Shown piece by piece: positions 35,134 to 45,968 of a stretch of 64,000 nucleotides of DNA. The notes under the pieces are model-generated. The model did no database searches. It was not told the DNA's origin and saw only the letters and a list, made by a program, of their open reading frames with translations. Position numbers and translations under genes: made by a program. Location: positions 434,001 to 498,000 of the forward strand of contig JAGBEG010000010.1 in assembly GCA_017937095.1 (NCBI GenBank), written 5' to 3'. The DNA comes from Roseburia sp. GTDB lineage: Bacteria; Bacillota; Clostridia; Lachnospirales; Lachnospiraceae. Every line of letters starts with the position of its first letter. The first letter of the stretch is position 1.

Positions 35134-37551
35134 CTACTTCATTACAATATTGACAATTCTTCCCGGCACATAGATTTCTTTCACAATGTTTCCGGTCAGC
35201 TTATCTGCAATGGACTCCTTTGCTTTCGCAATGACGTCATCCTTTGCATCATTCCTGCCGATTGCCAATGTTCCCTTTGTCTTTCCATTGATCTGTACTG
35301 CAATCTCAACGGTATCTTCCACCGTCTTAGCCTCATCATACTCCGGCCAGGTCTGCTGATAAACATAACCCTCACCGCCAATGATCTGCCAGAGTTCCTC
35401 TGTGATGTGCGGTGCGACCGGATTTAAGAGGATGAGCAATGTCTTGTACTCGCCCTTTGTGACAGCGCCCTTCTTCGTGAAATCATTGAGCAGCGCCATC
35501 ATTGCTGCAATTGCGGTATTGTATTTCAGATTCTCAAAGTCGCTGCTTACTTTCTTGATCGTCTGATGCATCTTTGTTTCGAGGTCTGCGGAGTAGCCCT
35601 CCTCGTCTGTCATAATATCCTGCAGCTTCCAGATACGCTCTAAGAAACGGCGGCAGCCCTTGACGCCGTCCTCCGACCAGGATGCGCTTAAGTCAAACGC
35701 GCCGATGAACATCTCGTAGGTACGCAGCGTATCCGCGCCGTAATCTCTTACAATATCGTCCGGGTTTACAACGTTTCCTCTGGACTTGCTCATCTTCTCG
35801 CCGTTCTCGCCTAAGATCATACCGTGTGAGGTACGCTTCTGGTACGGCTCCGGGCACGGAACCTCTCCCTGATCGAACAGGAACTTGTGCCAGAATCTGG
35901 AATAGAGCAAATGCAGTGTTGTGTGCTCCATACCACCGTTGTACCAGTCTACCGGCATCCAGTATTTTAACGCCTCCTTGCTCGCAAGCGCCTCGTCGTT
36001 GTGCGGGTCTGTGTATCTTAAGTAATACCAGGAAGAGCCCGCCCACTGCGGCATCGTATCGGTCTCTCTCTTCGCCGGACCGCCGCAGCACGGACAGGTC
36101 GTATTTACCCAGTCGGTCATTGCGGCAAGCGGCGACTCTCCGTTATCGGTCGGCATATAGCTGTCGACCTCCGGAAGCATGAGCGGCAGCTCGCTCTCAT
36201 CGATCGGCACATAGCCGCACTTCTCGCACTCTACAATCGGGATCGGCTCGCCCCAGTAACGCTGGCGGGAGAATACCCAGTCTCTTAACTTATAATTCGT
36301 CTTGGCACATCCGATGCCCTTCTCCTCGAGAAATGCAATCATCTTCGCCTTGGCGTCCTTCACCTCAAGACCGTTGATAAAATCGGAATTGATGAGTACG
36401 CCTGTCGCGACATCTGTAAATGCAGCCGCGTCGATATCGACCTCTTCCCCGTTCTTCGCAACGACCTGAATCATCGGCAATCCGAACTTCTTGGCAAATT
36501 CCCAGTCACGCTCGTCATGCGCCGGAACCGCCATGATCGCGCCTGTTCCGTAGGACATCAGTACATAATCGGAAATCCAGATCGGAATCTCCTTGCCATT
36601 GACCGGATTCACCGCGGTGAGCCCGTCAATCTGAACGCCCGTCTTCTCCTTCGCAAGCTCTGCGCGCTCGAAATCAGACTTCTTTGCCGCTTCGTCGCGG
36701 TAAGTCTGGATTTCATCCCAGTTTGCGATTTCGTCCTTATATTTATCAATCACGGGATGCTCCGGGGAAACTACCATATACGTAACGCCGAACAGGGTAT
36801 CGCAGCGCGTTGTATAGATGCGCAGCTTCTCTTCCTTGCCCTTGATCGAGAAATCAACCTCGGCGCCCTGTGATTTGCCGATCCAGTTCTTCTGGGATAC
36901 CTTGACACGCTCGATGTAATCAACATCTTCCAGACCATCCAGCAGCTTCTCCGCATAATCGGTAATCTTTAACATCCACTCGCTCTTGACCTTGCGGACG
37001 ACCGGCGCACCGCAGCGCTCGCAGACGCCGTTTACAACCTCCTCGTTCGCAAGTCCGACCTTGCAGGAGGTACACCAGTTGATCGGCATCTCTTTCTTAT
37101 ATGCAAGCCCCGCCTTAAATAACTTTAAGAAAATCCACTGCGTCCACTTATAGTAATTCGGGTCTGTCGTGTTGATCTCTCTGTCCCAGTCAAAGGAATA
37201 TCCGAGAGAATGAAGCTGCTCTTTGAAACGCTTCACATTGTTCTCAGTCACAATCTTCGGATGAATCTTATTCTTGATCGCATAATTCTCTGTCGGAAGC
37301 CCGAACGCATCCCATCCCATCGGATAGAGCACATTGTAGCCCTGCATTCTGCGCTTTCTCGCAACGATATCAAGCGCAGTATACGGTCTTGGATGACCTA
37401 CGTGAAGTCCCTGTCCTGACGGATACGGAAATTCCACCAGCGCATAGTATTTCGGCTTGCTGTAATCGTCGGATGCTGCAAACGCCTTGTTCTCATCCCA
37501 GACCGCCTGCCACTTTTTCTCGACGACCTTGTGATTGTAAAGTTCTGACAT
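35134..37551 (-). CDS. leuS: Leucyl-tRNA synthetase
   Basis: 805 residues, a normal bacterial class I LeuRS. HIGH-type motif in [19 protein letters not shown]; the editing domain (CP1) is in the middle with [19 protein letters not shown]; the KMSKS signature is in [16 protein letters not shown]; and the anticodon-binding domain follows. Zinc-binding cysteines appear in CTSCKVG and CERCGAPV. It charges tRNA-Leu. The start has AGGAGGA. Transcription passes a T-box leader, and the MATE gene follows within 2 bp. Confidence 0.97.
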   Translation of the reverse strand: MSELYNHKVVEKKWQAVWDENKAFAASDDYSKPKYYALVEFPYPSGQGLHVGHPRPYTALDIVARKRRMQGYNVLYPMGWDAFGLPTENYAIKNKIHPKIVTENNVKRFKEQLHSLGYSFDWDREINTTDPNYYKWTQWIFLKLFKAGLAYKKEMPINWCTSCKVGLANEEVVNGVCERCGAPVVRKVKSEWMLKITDYAEKLLDGLEDVDYIERVKVSQKNWIGKSQGAEVDFSIKGKEEKLRIYTTRCDTLFGVTYMVVSPEHPVIDKYKDEIANWDEIQTYRDEAAKKSDFERAELAKEKTGVQIDGLTAVNPVNGKEIPIWISDYVLMSYGTGAIMAVPAHDERDWEFAKKFGLPMIQVVAKNGEEVDIDAAAFTDVATGVLINSDFINGLEVKDAKAKMIAFLEEKGIGCAKTNYKLRDWVFSRQRYWGEPIPIVECEKCGYVPIDESELPLMLPEVDSYMPTDNGESPLAAMTDWVNTTCPCCGGPAKRETDTMPQWAGSSWYYLRYTDPHNDEALASKEALKYWMPVDWYNGGMEHTTLHLLYSRFWHKFLFDQGEVPCPEPYQKRTSHGMILGENGEKMSKSRGNVVNPDDIVRDYGADTLRTYEMFIGAFDLSASWSEDGVKGCRRFLERIWKLQDIMTDEEGYSADLETKMHQTIKKVSSDFENLKYNTAIAAMMALLNDFTKKGAVTKGEYKTLLILLNPVAPHITEELWQIIGGEGYVYQQTWPEYDEAKTVEDTVEIAVQINGKTKGTLAIGRNDAKDDVIAKAKESIADKLTGNIVKEIYVPGRIVNIVMK

Positions 37552-37566
37552 CTTCTTTCCTCCTCA

Positions 37567-37930
37567 TTCATAAAAAAATTCGTCTCCGAACAATGAAAAT
37601 CCGCTTGGATTCCTCACTGTTCAGAGACGAAGATTATGATTCTCCGTGGTACCACTCTTTTTCGTATCTTATATCACACATGACGCAACCTCATGTGGCG
37701 GACACAAAAATACGCACTTATTATTCTTAACGCGAATCACACGCTTTGGCTTACACGCATATATAGGATGTACGCTGACAACTATATCATGTTTCGGTCA
37801 AAGGACTCAAAGGCGAGTTGGGAACTTGCGAATACCGTCTCACACCATCCGGCGGCTCTCTGAAATCGCAGACTTCTTAATACTCCTCATCATTGTCTGT
37901 AGCTCTCTGCCCATGCAAAACAAAACACGA
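37567..37930 (-). promoter_or_regulatory. T-box leader controlling leuS (tRNA-Leu sensing)
   Basis: The T-box core AGAGTGGTACCACGG is at 37658-37644. It is followed by a long terminator (37633-37572; TTCGTCTC pairs with GAGACGAA) with a T-run. Upstream lies stem I (AGAGAGC... ). A CUC codon at 37817-37815 within CCCAACTCGCC is in the specifier position and fits leucine. Readthrough should occur when tRNA-Leu is uncharged, raising leuS and probably the MATE gene. Confidence 0.92.
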
Positions 37931-37963
37931 AAATCTGATGTATTTTATCCTGCAACATGATTT

Positions 37964-37991
37964 ATTTTAACATAACAAAGAGATTTGTCAA
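37964..37991 (-). promoter_or_regulatory. Promoter of the leuS T-box transcript
   Basis: TTGACA (37991-37986) and TAAAAT (37969-37964) with a 16-bp spacer on the minus strand; it starts just past the ilvC stop. Confidence 0.72.
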
Positions 37992-38002
37992 CACATTTCT
38001 GC

Positions 38003-39046
<1,044 letters not shown>

Positions 39047-39112
39047 TTATACATAACAGCGGCGTCATTGACTGGCCCCTGCTGTACGCGTACATCCTAT
39101 GTATCGCAGTTT

Positions 39113-39637
39113 CTACAAGCTGTGCATCTGACCGTTCTCGTCAATCATCTTGACTCCTGCGGTACCTCTGGACAATCCCGTGATACCTGTCCGTGCGAGT
39201 TCTAAGATCTCGTAGCCGGACAGAAGATCCATAAATGCATCCAGCTTATCCTGATGCCCTGTCAGTTCGATGACCATGGCATCGTGCGTCACATCCACGA
39301 TCTTCCCGTGGAAAATCTCGGTCACATTGAGAATCGGCTGACGCTCAGTGTCCTTCGCGCGAATCTTGATCATGATAAGCTCTCTCGTCACCGATGAACC
39401 CTGCTCGAGCTTTTTGATGTCAACGACATCCTCAAGCTTGGCAAGCTGCTTCTCGATCTGCTCTAAGATCTGTTCGTCTCCGCTCGCGACAATCGTAATC
39501 CGTGTATAGCGCGGATCTGCGGTCACACCCGACGAAAAACTGTCGATATTGTAGCCTCTGCGGCTGAACAGACCGGAAATGTGGCTCGTCACGCCCGGAT
39601 TATTCTCAACTAAGAGTGATAATACCTGTCTTCTCAT
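39113..39637 (-). CDS. ilvN: Acetolactate synthase small (regulatory) subunit
   Basis: 174 residues with an N-terminal ACT domain (VLSLLVENNPGVTSHISGLFSRRGYNIDS, allowing valine feedback) and a C-terminal domain with FHGKIVDVTHDAMVIELTGHQDKLDAFMDLL, the length of IlvH-type proteins. It activates and confers feedback control on the catalytic subunit IlvB, which is not adjacent and not in this window. Promoter TTGACA-17-TATTAT upstream. Cotranscription with ilvC is likely. The symbol ilvH is equally used. Confidence 0.95.
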   Translation of the reverse strand: MRRQVLSLLVENNPGVTSHISGLFSRRGYNIDSFSSGVTADPRYTRITIVASGDEQILEQIEKQLAKLEDVVDIKKLEQGSSVTRELIMIKIRAKDTERQPILNVTEIFHGKIVDVTHDAMVIELTGHQDKLDAFMDLLSGYEILELARTGITGLSRGTAGVKMIDENGQMHSL

Positions 39638-39694
39638 AAAAGAAAACCTTCCTTACTACTTGCTATCTAAAATTACACATCACACTTAACATTG

Positions 39695-39723
39695 ATAATA
39701 GCAATGTCCATTTTTTTTGTCAA
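39695..39723 (-). promoter_or_regulatory. Promoter of ilvN-ilvC
   Basis: TTGACA (39723-39718), 17 bp, TATTAT (39700-39695). The leader is about 50 nt and too short for a T-box. Confidence 0.82.
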
Positions 39724-39732
39724 TATCAGAAT

Positions 39733-39762
39733 AAAAAAAGGGTATACCTATTAGGAATACCC
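39733..39762 (-). terminator. Terminator after the TM2 genes
   Basis: GGGTATTCC (39762-39754 on the minus strand) pairs with GGTATACCC (39748-39740), with one mismatch, followed by seven T. Confidence 0.82.
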
Positions 39763-39809
39763 AAAATAACCGATGCATACCGCATCGCCCTGGTGCAGCG
39801 ACACATTCA

Positions 39810-40313
39810 CTAGTTGCGCAGCAGCATCCCTTTTCCGTCGCGGTTGATCTTGCCGCAGAGAATCATGACGCCCTCGACAAATGCCCAGATTTCCACGCCC
39901 AATATCAGCAGCACATCAGCCCATAGCAGCAAGGGAAAAATGATAGCTGTCGTCTCATTCGGTCCGTTCATTTCCATAAAAAAGATAAGCACAACCGCAA
40001 ACACGATGGCACCTATGATACAGCCAAGCTGTACAATGCCCTTCTTGATATATCCAAGGTAGAAATTGTGCACGCCATAACATCCAAGAAAGATACCGAG
40101 CAGTCCTGCCGCTACCTTTGATTTGTTGCTGGTTCCGTATCCATAATCTACCACATCCACACCGCAATTCTGGCAGATGCGCATGGAAGTCGCCATCTGA
40201 CTGCCGCAGCAGGGACAGAACTGATCCCCCATGCCCTTCGGTGCCTGACAATTCACGCATATGACCGCCTCATCCGTCACATATCGCTGTCCGCAATTCT
40301 TACAAATGTACAT
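39810..40313 (-). CDS. TM2-domain protein with zinc ribbons (copy 2)
   Basis: 167 residues. The N-terminal 55 residues hold three CxxC pairs of zinc-ribbon type (CKNCGQRY, CVNCQAPKG, CPCCGSQ, CQNCGVDV). The TM2 domain follows, with KSKVAAGLLGIFLGCYGVHNFYLGY and two hydrophobic helices. The C-terminus is longer than in the neighbouring paralogue. Function is unknown; TM2 proteins are small membrane proteins of uncertain role. It starts 7 bp after the paralogue, which it clearly duplicates. Confidence 0.85.
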   Translation of the reverse strand: MYICKNCGQRYVTDEAVICVNCQAPKGMGDQFCPCCGSQMATSMRICQNCGVDVVDYGYGTSNKSKVAAGLLGIFLGCYGVHNFYLGYIKKGIVQLGCIIGAIVFAVVLIFFMEMNGPNETTAIIFPLLLWADVLLILGVEIWAFVEGVMILCGKINRDGKGMLLRN

Positions 40314-40320
40314 AATTCAC

Positions 40321-40734
40321 CTAGTCCTTTAACATATTTCCGTCCGCATCCGTATTGATGCTTCCGGTCAGAATCAGAATACCCTCGATAAGCGCCCAGA
40401 TTCCGGAAACAACAGAACCCAGTCCGCAGGTCAGAAGCGTAATGAGAAGCTGCGCTACCGCTTTCCCGGTATAGCCAAGATAAAAATTATGTACGCCAAA
40501 GCCTCCCAGAAAAATAGCAAGCAGCCCCGCCGCCACCTTCGACTTCGCGCTCACCGGCGCATACATTCCTCCATTTAAGGCAATCCCGCAATTCATGCAC
40601 ACCTGATTTCCCAGCGGTGTCGGCTGTCCGCAGTTCGGACAATAATTGCTGCCAACGCCCTTCTGCGCTCCGCACTTCACACACATGACCGCCTGATCTG
40701 TCACATACGGCTGTCCGCAATTCTTACAAAACAT
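40321..40734 (-). CDS. TM2-domain protein with zinc ribbons (copy 1)
   Basis: 137 residues. Four Cys pairs are in the first 55 residues (CKNCGQPY, CVKCGAQKG, CPNCGQPTP, CMNCGIAL), forming zinc ribbons. A TM2 domain then appears: KSKVAAGLLAIFLGGFGVHNFYLGYTGKAVAQLL, then a second helix and an acidic end. The paralogue downstream at 39810-40313 is in the same frame of order, so a tandem duplication with later divergence is likely. GGAGGAG precedes the start. Confidence 0.85.
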   Translation of the reverse strand: MFCKNCGQPYVTDQAVMCVKCGAQKGVGSNYCPNCGQPTPLGNQVCMNCGIALNGGMYAPVSAKSKVAAGLLAIFLGGFGVHNFYLGYTGKAVAQLLITLLTCGLGSVVSGIWALIEGILILTGSINTDADGNMLKD

Positions 40735-40825
40735 AACAAACTCCTCCGTCCTCTTTCTAACATTACTACCCTATTCTCCCACAAGAGTGCCTGCTTGTAA
40801 ATGTTTTTTTGATAATCAAACCAAA

Positions 40826-41002
40826 TTAACGAAGATTTGCCGTAACGATCCAGATGACCGCCGCAAGCGCCAGCCAGATTCCCATCGTGCGCGTACGCGC
40901 CTCTGCGCTCTTATCCCCACGCGCCTGCTTTCTCGTGCAGGCGCCCGGAGCCGCCGCCATAAAAAGGCCTGTAAGCAGCATTACCAATTGTATTAACAAC
41001 AT
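40826..41002 (-). CDS. Small membrane protein, 58 residues
   Basis: Starting with ATG 41002 behind AGAGAGG at 7-base spacing and ending with TAA at 40826. The product has two hydrophobic stretches: MLLIQLVMLLTGLFMAAAPG at the start and GIWLALAAVIWIVTANLR at the end, with a basic linker containing KQARGDKSAEARTRT. It therefore looks like a two-helix hairpin in the membrane. It lies 16 bp after the YhgE/Pip gene and is probably part of its transcript. I do not recognise the family. Confidence 0.6.
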   Translation of the reverse strand: MLLIQLVMLLTGLFMAAAPGACTRKQARGDKSAEARTRTMGIWLALAAVIWIVTANLR

Positions 41003-41018
41003 ATCGCATCCTCTCTTA

Positions 41019-43166
41019 TCAGATCATCACGCCCGACTTTTCCTTGCTCTTCTCAATGACATGGTTCAGCCTGCGGAACGGGATCGCAAGCACAAGTCCG
41101 ATGAACAGGGAAATCAATATGTAAATGCCAAGCGCCCCCACATATTCCCAGTAATCCATCTTATAAATTCCGCCGATCGTCTCACGCATCGCATTCATAC
41201 CGTACGGGAACGGCAGATATTTGTAGACCATCTGGTAGACCGCAGGCAGCGTCTCGATTGGGAACGTTCCCCCTGCTCCCGCCACCTGAATAACCATGAC
41301 AACGATTGCAAGCGCTTCTCCGACATTTCCGAATGCGACCGTCAGCGAATAGATAAACAGCGTAAATACCAGACTGGATACCGCCGCCGCAAGCCAGAAC
41401 AAAAACGGATTATGGCACTGTATTCTGATATAGAACAGATCGCCGAGCACCGTAATCAGCGTCTGCACCTGACCGATCAGGAAAAAGAGGATATAGCGCC
41501 CGAAATATTCCTGATATGGCTTCACATTCTCTACGCCTGCAATCGGATGCACCTTCACATGGATGATCGCCACGAGAATCAAAGCGCCCACCCAGAGTGC
41601 CAGAATCGTATAGAACGGCGCCATTGCCGAGCCGTAATTCTCGATTTCATACATTCCTACTGTCTCTAAATTTACCGGAGAGGAAATAAACTCTCCCAAA
41701 AGCGCCGGATCGCTCTGAACAATCTCCAAAAGCTGCTGGTACTGTTCATTCTGCTGAAGACTGATGAGATCCGCCGTGACTTCATTCAGTCCGGTCAGCA
41801 GATCCTGCGCCATCCCAAGGGAATCCATAAGGCTTGCATTTCCCCTCTCCAGCGTGCTGTGGTAATCATGAAGCGCATCCTCCACGCCGTCAAAATCCGC
41901 ATTGACGCCGTCTAAGATCCCCGCAGTTGCAATCATGGATTGCTGCATGGAATTCATGCTCGCATCAAGCTGCGGCTTGACTGTATATGCAAAGCTGTTT
42001 CGCAGATTATCAATCGCCGCCTTGCAGTTATTGATTTCCGTAATGATCTTGTTGCTTAACGCCGTCACCTCTTCCGCAGTCGCATCCGCGTTCGCTTCCA
42101 GCGCCGCCAGATCTGCCGAGATCACGTCAAGCTGGTTTCTGACATCCGCGATCTGCGCCTGTGTATCCGCATCCGCCGAACCCTCCCAGCCGGAAACGGC
42201 TCCGTCGAACATCTGCTCTAAATACGGCATAATCGCCTGTACGCCGGAAACGGCAGTCCCTGCACCCTGTCCGTAACTTCCGATTGCATTCAGCTTATCC
42301 GTAATCACAGCGGAAATATTATTGAGCGTATCATTTACCATATCAAAGCTGTAGGACACCATATCCGCCACGGAATCTGCCGTACCGTTTCCGGTGACTA
42401 AAAGACTCTGCATACTGTTGATCGACGCTTCTCCGGTATTGACCATATTATTGATATTCGGCATCATTGCCTGGCTCGTCTCCACGATGCTCTGCGCCGA
42501 ATTCATAATGCTGACAAAGGAATTGAGTATATTGACATAATTCTGCAGATCTCCGCTCAATTCGTTCAGGCGTACCAGCACATTATTGGTAAGCCCGTCG
42601 CCCTCCCCGTCTATGCCGGACACCGAGTTCGACACCTTCATCAGCGTCTCTGCGAGCGTGCTCACGAACGTACTGTTCACCTGCTCCTGTACCGCAGTCT
42701 TCGCCTTCTGTGTAATCTTTGGCGCGATCGCGTTCTTCTTGGCGTTCTCATAGTAAATGATGTCCGGATGCTCGACCTCGCCGCCTAAGAAGCTGATCAT
42801 TTCCTCCGTAAAATTATCCGGGATAATCAGCGCCGCATAATATGTGCCGTCATATACCCCGTCGATCGCCTCTTCGGTCGTATCCGTAAAGACCCAGCCG
42901 ATCGTCGTGTTCGTCTTTAACGCTTCCAGAACACTCGAACCGATATTCACACTGTTGCCCGCAATCACGACTCCTTCATCGTCCGATGCCACAGCGACCT
43001 TTAAATTGGAGGTCGCATCCGGTCCGTAAGGATCCCAGTTCGAAAAAATATTGAACCATGCATACAGGGATGGCAGAATGCAAAGTCCCATAATGACAAC
43101 GACTGCTACGACGTTGGTACTGATGCGCTTTACGTCACTTAGAAAAATCCGAAAGATATTACGCAT
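41019..43166 (-). CDS. YhgE/Pip-family membrane protein (copy 1)
   Basis: 715 residues: one N-terminal transmembrane helix followed by the conserved [19 protein letters not shown], a ~450-residue extracellular helical (coiled-coil) region rich in Asn and Ser, and five C-terminal helices ending in [11 protein letters not shown]. The extracellular part has the family's [12 protein letters not shown]-type segment ([14 protein letters not shown]). YhgE/Pip proteins include the phage infection protein of Lactococcus and are ESX/type VII-linked in some species; the function is otherwise undefined. It overlaps the small helper gene by 8 bp and resembles the second copy at 43601-45793. Confidence 0.93.
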   Translation of the reverse strand: [715 protein letters not shown]

Positions 43167-43590
43167 GTTCCGTCACCTCCGCCTGTTCCTTTTCATCCTC
43201 TTTTTGCTCCGCCTCCAAGCCCAGATTTTCATCCAGCTTCTTCATCGCATTCTTAAAATTCTCTTCCACTTCCTCAATTTCCTGTCCGATGAGGTTATCT
43301 ACCCCGCCTTCCCCGTCGCTGATCTCATTTAGCTTTTCCTGAAGGTTATAATCCATATATTCGACAAGAATCAGATACGCCGCAATCGCAAACAGCGAAA
43401 CGATCCAAAGAATCAGAAACACGACCTTGTTGCTCTCTGTCCAGAACAGCAAAATCAGAAAAATCAGCGGAATGATCAGAATACACTTTAAGCCGATCCG
43501 GATGCGCTTCTGGTTCTTCTCATGGATCTTTCGCTCATAGTCCACGAGCATTTCATACATCTGTTCATACTTTTCTTTCTTTTCCATCAT
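43159..43590 (-). CDS. Membrane protein with acidic tail between the YhgE/Pip genes
   Basis: 143 residues. The N-terminal 28 residues are charged and helical (MEKKEKYEQMYEMLVDYERKI), two adjacent transmembrane helices follow (about 35-50 and 57-75), and the C-terminal 65 residues form an acidic coiled-coil tail. No catalytic motif. It sits between two YhgE/Pip genes, 10 bp after the first and overlapping the second by 8 bp, so it is likely an accessory subunit. The start has GAGGAAGAG upstream; two ATGs are adjacent. Confidence 0.72.
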   Translation of the reverse strand: MMEKKEKYEQMYEMLVDYERKIHEKNQKRIRIGLKCILIIPLIFLILLFWTESNKVVFLILWIVSLFAIAAYLILVEYMDYNLQEKLNEISDGEGGVDNLIGQEIEEVEENFKNAMKKLDENLGLEAEQKEDEKEQAEVTEHA

Positions 43591-43600
43591 CTCTTCCTCA

Positions 43601-45793
43601 CTACATCAACTCGGTATCTTCCATCCGCTTCTCAACAAAATGATTGATCTTAACGAACGGCAGACGGATCACCAGACCGATCAACAGCGCGGCCACCGCA
43701 AAAATCAACAGCTCCGCAAGATATTTCATATAGTCGCTCCCATACATGCCTCCAATCGTCTCGCGCATTGCATTGATCGCATATGGGAACGGGAAAAAGA
43801 TATAAATATTCCGGTAAATGGCAGGAAGCAGTTCGATTGGGAACGTTCCGCCCGACCCCGCAATCTGGATAACCATGACGACAACCGCCGCCGCTTTTCC
43901 GACATCACCGAACGCAAGCGCTAGCGAGTAGATGAGCAGCGTAAAAGTAAGGCTTGCAAGCGCCGCGGTCAGCCAGAACAGCCCCGGATACAAAATGTGG
44001 CACTTTAACAGGTAGATATCGCCGAGTACAATGACCGCCGCCTGTATCTGCCCTAACACAAAGAACAACAGATAACGCCCGAAATAGAGCTGATAAGGTT
44101 TTACATTCTTAAGCTCCTTCGGCTCTGCCTTAACCTTAATAAGCGCCACTAAGATGGTCCCGCCTACCCACAGTGCCAGCACAGAATAAAAAGGCGTCAT
44201 AGCCGAACCGTAATTCGGAATCGCGTAGACCTCCTCCGTCGTCACAAGCACCGGCTCCGCAAAAAATGCTCCGTAGCTCTCGGGATCTCCCTGCAAAAAT
44301 TCCATCAGCGCCTGTACTTTCTCGTCATCCTCCGCATCCGCAAGACGTTCCAGCAGATCGGTGAGCTTGGCGCTCACACCGTCAATGACCGACTGAATCT
44401 GTTGGAGACTGTCCGTCGTCTCAACCACGGTCTGCTCGATTCCCGTGAATACGCCTCCCATGTCGTTTACCGCCGTATTCAGATTATTCAGAAGGCTCGT
44501 CGCATTATTTAGCATCTGCGACATGCTCGTAATCACATTGTCGAGCTGCGGCACAAGACTGTTCGTATAGACGCTCTTCATATTGGCAACAGACTGGCTG
44601 CAGCTATTTAACACCTGGGACATATTCCCCATAGAGGAATTGACCATGTCCGCCACAATCTTGCCTGTCTCATCCGTTGACTCGCCGGGCTGTGTGCCGA
44701 CAATCCCGCTGATGGCTCCCTGTATATCCTCTGCGCCGCTGTTTAAAATTCCAAGCGTATCTAAGATTTCCTGTATCTGCTGCTTTGTCTCCTCGGAAGC
44801 ATTCTCATCGATTGCCTGCTGATTCAAGCTCTGCTGCAATTCATTCAACTGCTTTACAAGCTCCGCCGTATCTGTCACCGTCTGGTTCAGACTGTCCGCC
44901 GTCGCCTGCGCATTCTGTGCCAGATTCGCATTGCTGATGTCCGTTGCGATCGAATTGATGGACATGTTGATTCCATCCATCGTCTGCTGTACGTTCTGAT
45001 TAAAATCCGCCAGTGTGGTCTGCGTATTTGTAAGATCCGCCTTCGCTGTATTAAAGCTGTCCTCCCCCTTCTGGATGCGAGCGCTTAAATCGGGAAGCGC
45101 GTCGTTTGCCTCCGATATCTCCGACTCAAGCACAGCATTTGCCTGAATAAAGGTATCAATCATCCCGCTATAGGAAATGAGATTGCTGTTCAGATCTGTC
45201 AGCTTGCGCTCAAATTCTTCGAATACATCCTCCTGCTCCATCTCCGCAGACAGGCTGTTCGTCTCCGTAAAGATCGTGCTTGCAACAACTTCAATGAACT
45301 TCTCATTGATGCTCTGTTTTAATGTGGCGACAGCGGTGTCCGTGATCTTTGTGGCAACGGCATTGCGCTTTTCATTCTCATAGTATGTAATCGTAGGATT
45401 CTTGAAATTCTCCTTGAATACATTATACATGCTGTAGGTAAAATCCTTACTGATAATGACCGCCGCATAATAATCGCCGCTTCTGACGCCCTCGAGCGCT
45501 TCATCCGACGAATCTAAGAAGACCCAGCCGATACTCTCATTCTCCTTTAATTCCTCTATAACCTCCGCTCCCATGTTCTCGTTCGTTCCGTCAGAAAGCA
45601 GATAGCCCTCATCCTCGCTCACGACCGCGATCTTGATATTCGACGTATTCGCGTATGGATCCCAGTTGGAATAAATATTGAACCAGGCATACAACGACGG
45701 AATGATGCAGAGTCCGATTGCAATGATGAGTGCAAACGGAGCTTTCAGCAATCCCTTCATATCGGTAGTGAAAATGCGCCATATATTCTTCAT
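43601..45793 (-). CDS. YhgE/Pip-family membrane protein (copy 2)
   Basis: 730 residues from ATG 45793, which has GGAG seven bases upstream; a longer frame to 45889 has no site and crosses the promoter-like TATAAT. It has the N-terminal anchor and the YhgE/Pip hallmark [25 protein letters not shown]-type segment, a long helical extracellular region (about 60-520) and a C-terminal five-helix module ending in VEKRMEDTE. The two copies have the same domain order and are about 10 bp apart around the small gene, so they probably arose by duplication and may act together as a pair. Confidence 0.92.
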   Translation of the reverse strand: [730 protein letters not shown]

Positions 45794-45912
45794 ATGAATA
45801 CTCCCATTCTTCCTTTCGTATTCGGGTTCTGGTCTAAAAGTCCCTAGTATTATATTATACTGCATTTTTTTACAAATGAAAACATACAAAAAAGCATTCC
45901 TGTATAATACAA

Positions 45913-45958
45913 AAAGAACTTACTTTCTGCCGGGTTGTCCAACAAAAGTAAGTTCTTT
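45913..45958 (-). terminator. Terminator of infC-rpmI-rplT
   Basis: AAAGAACTTACTTT (45958-45945 on the minus strand) pairs with AAAGTAAGTTCTTT (45926-45913), followed by TTTTTG. Confidence 0.85.
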
Positions 45959-45968
45959 GTTATCCTGC

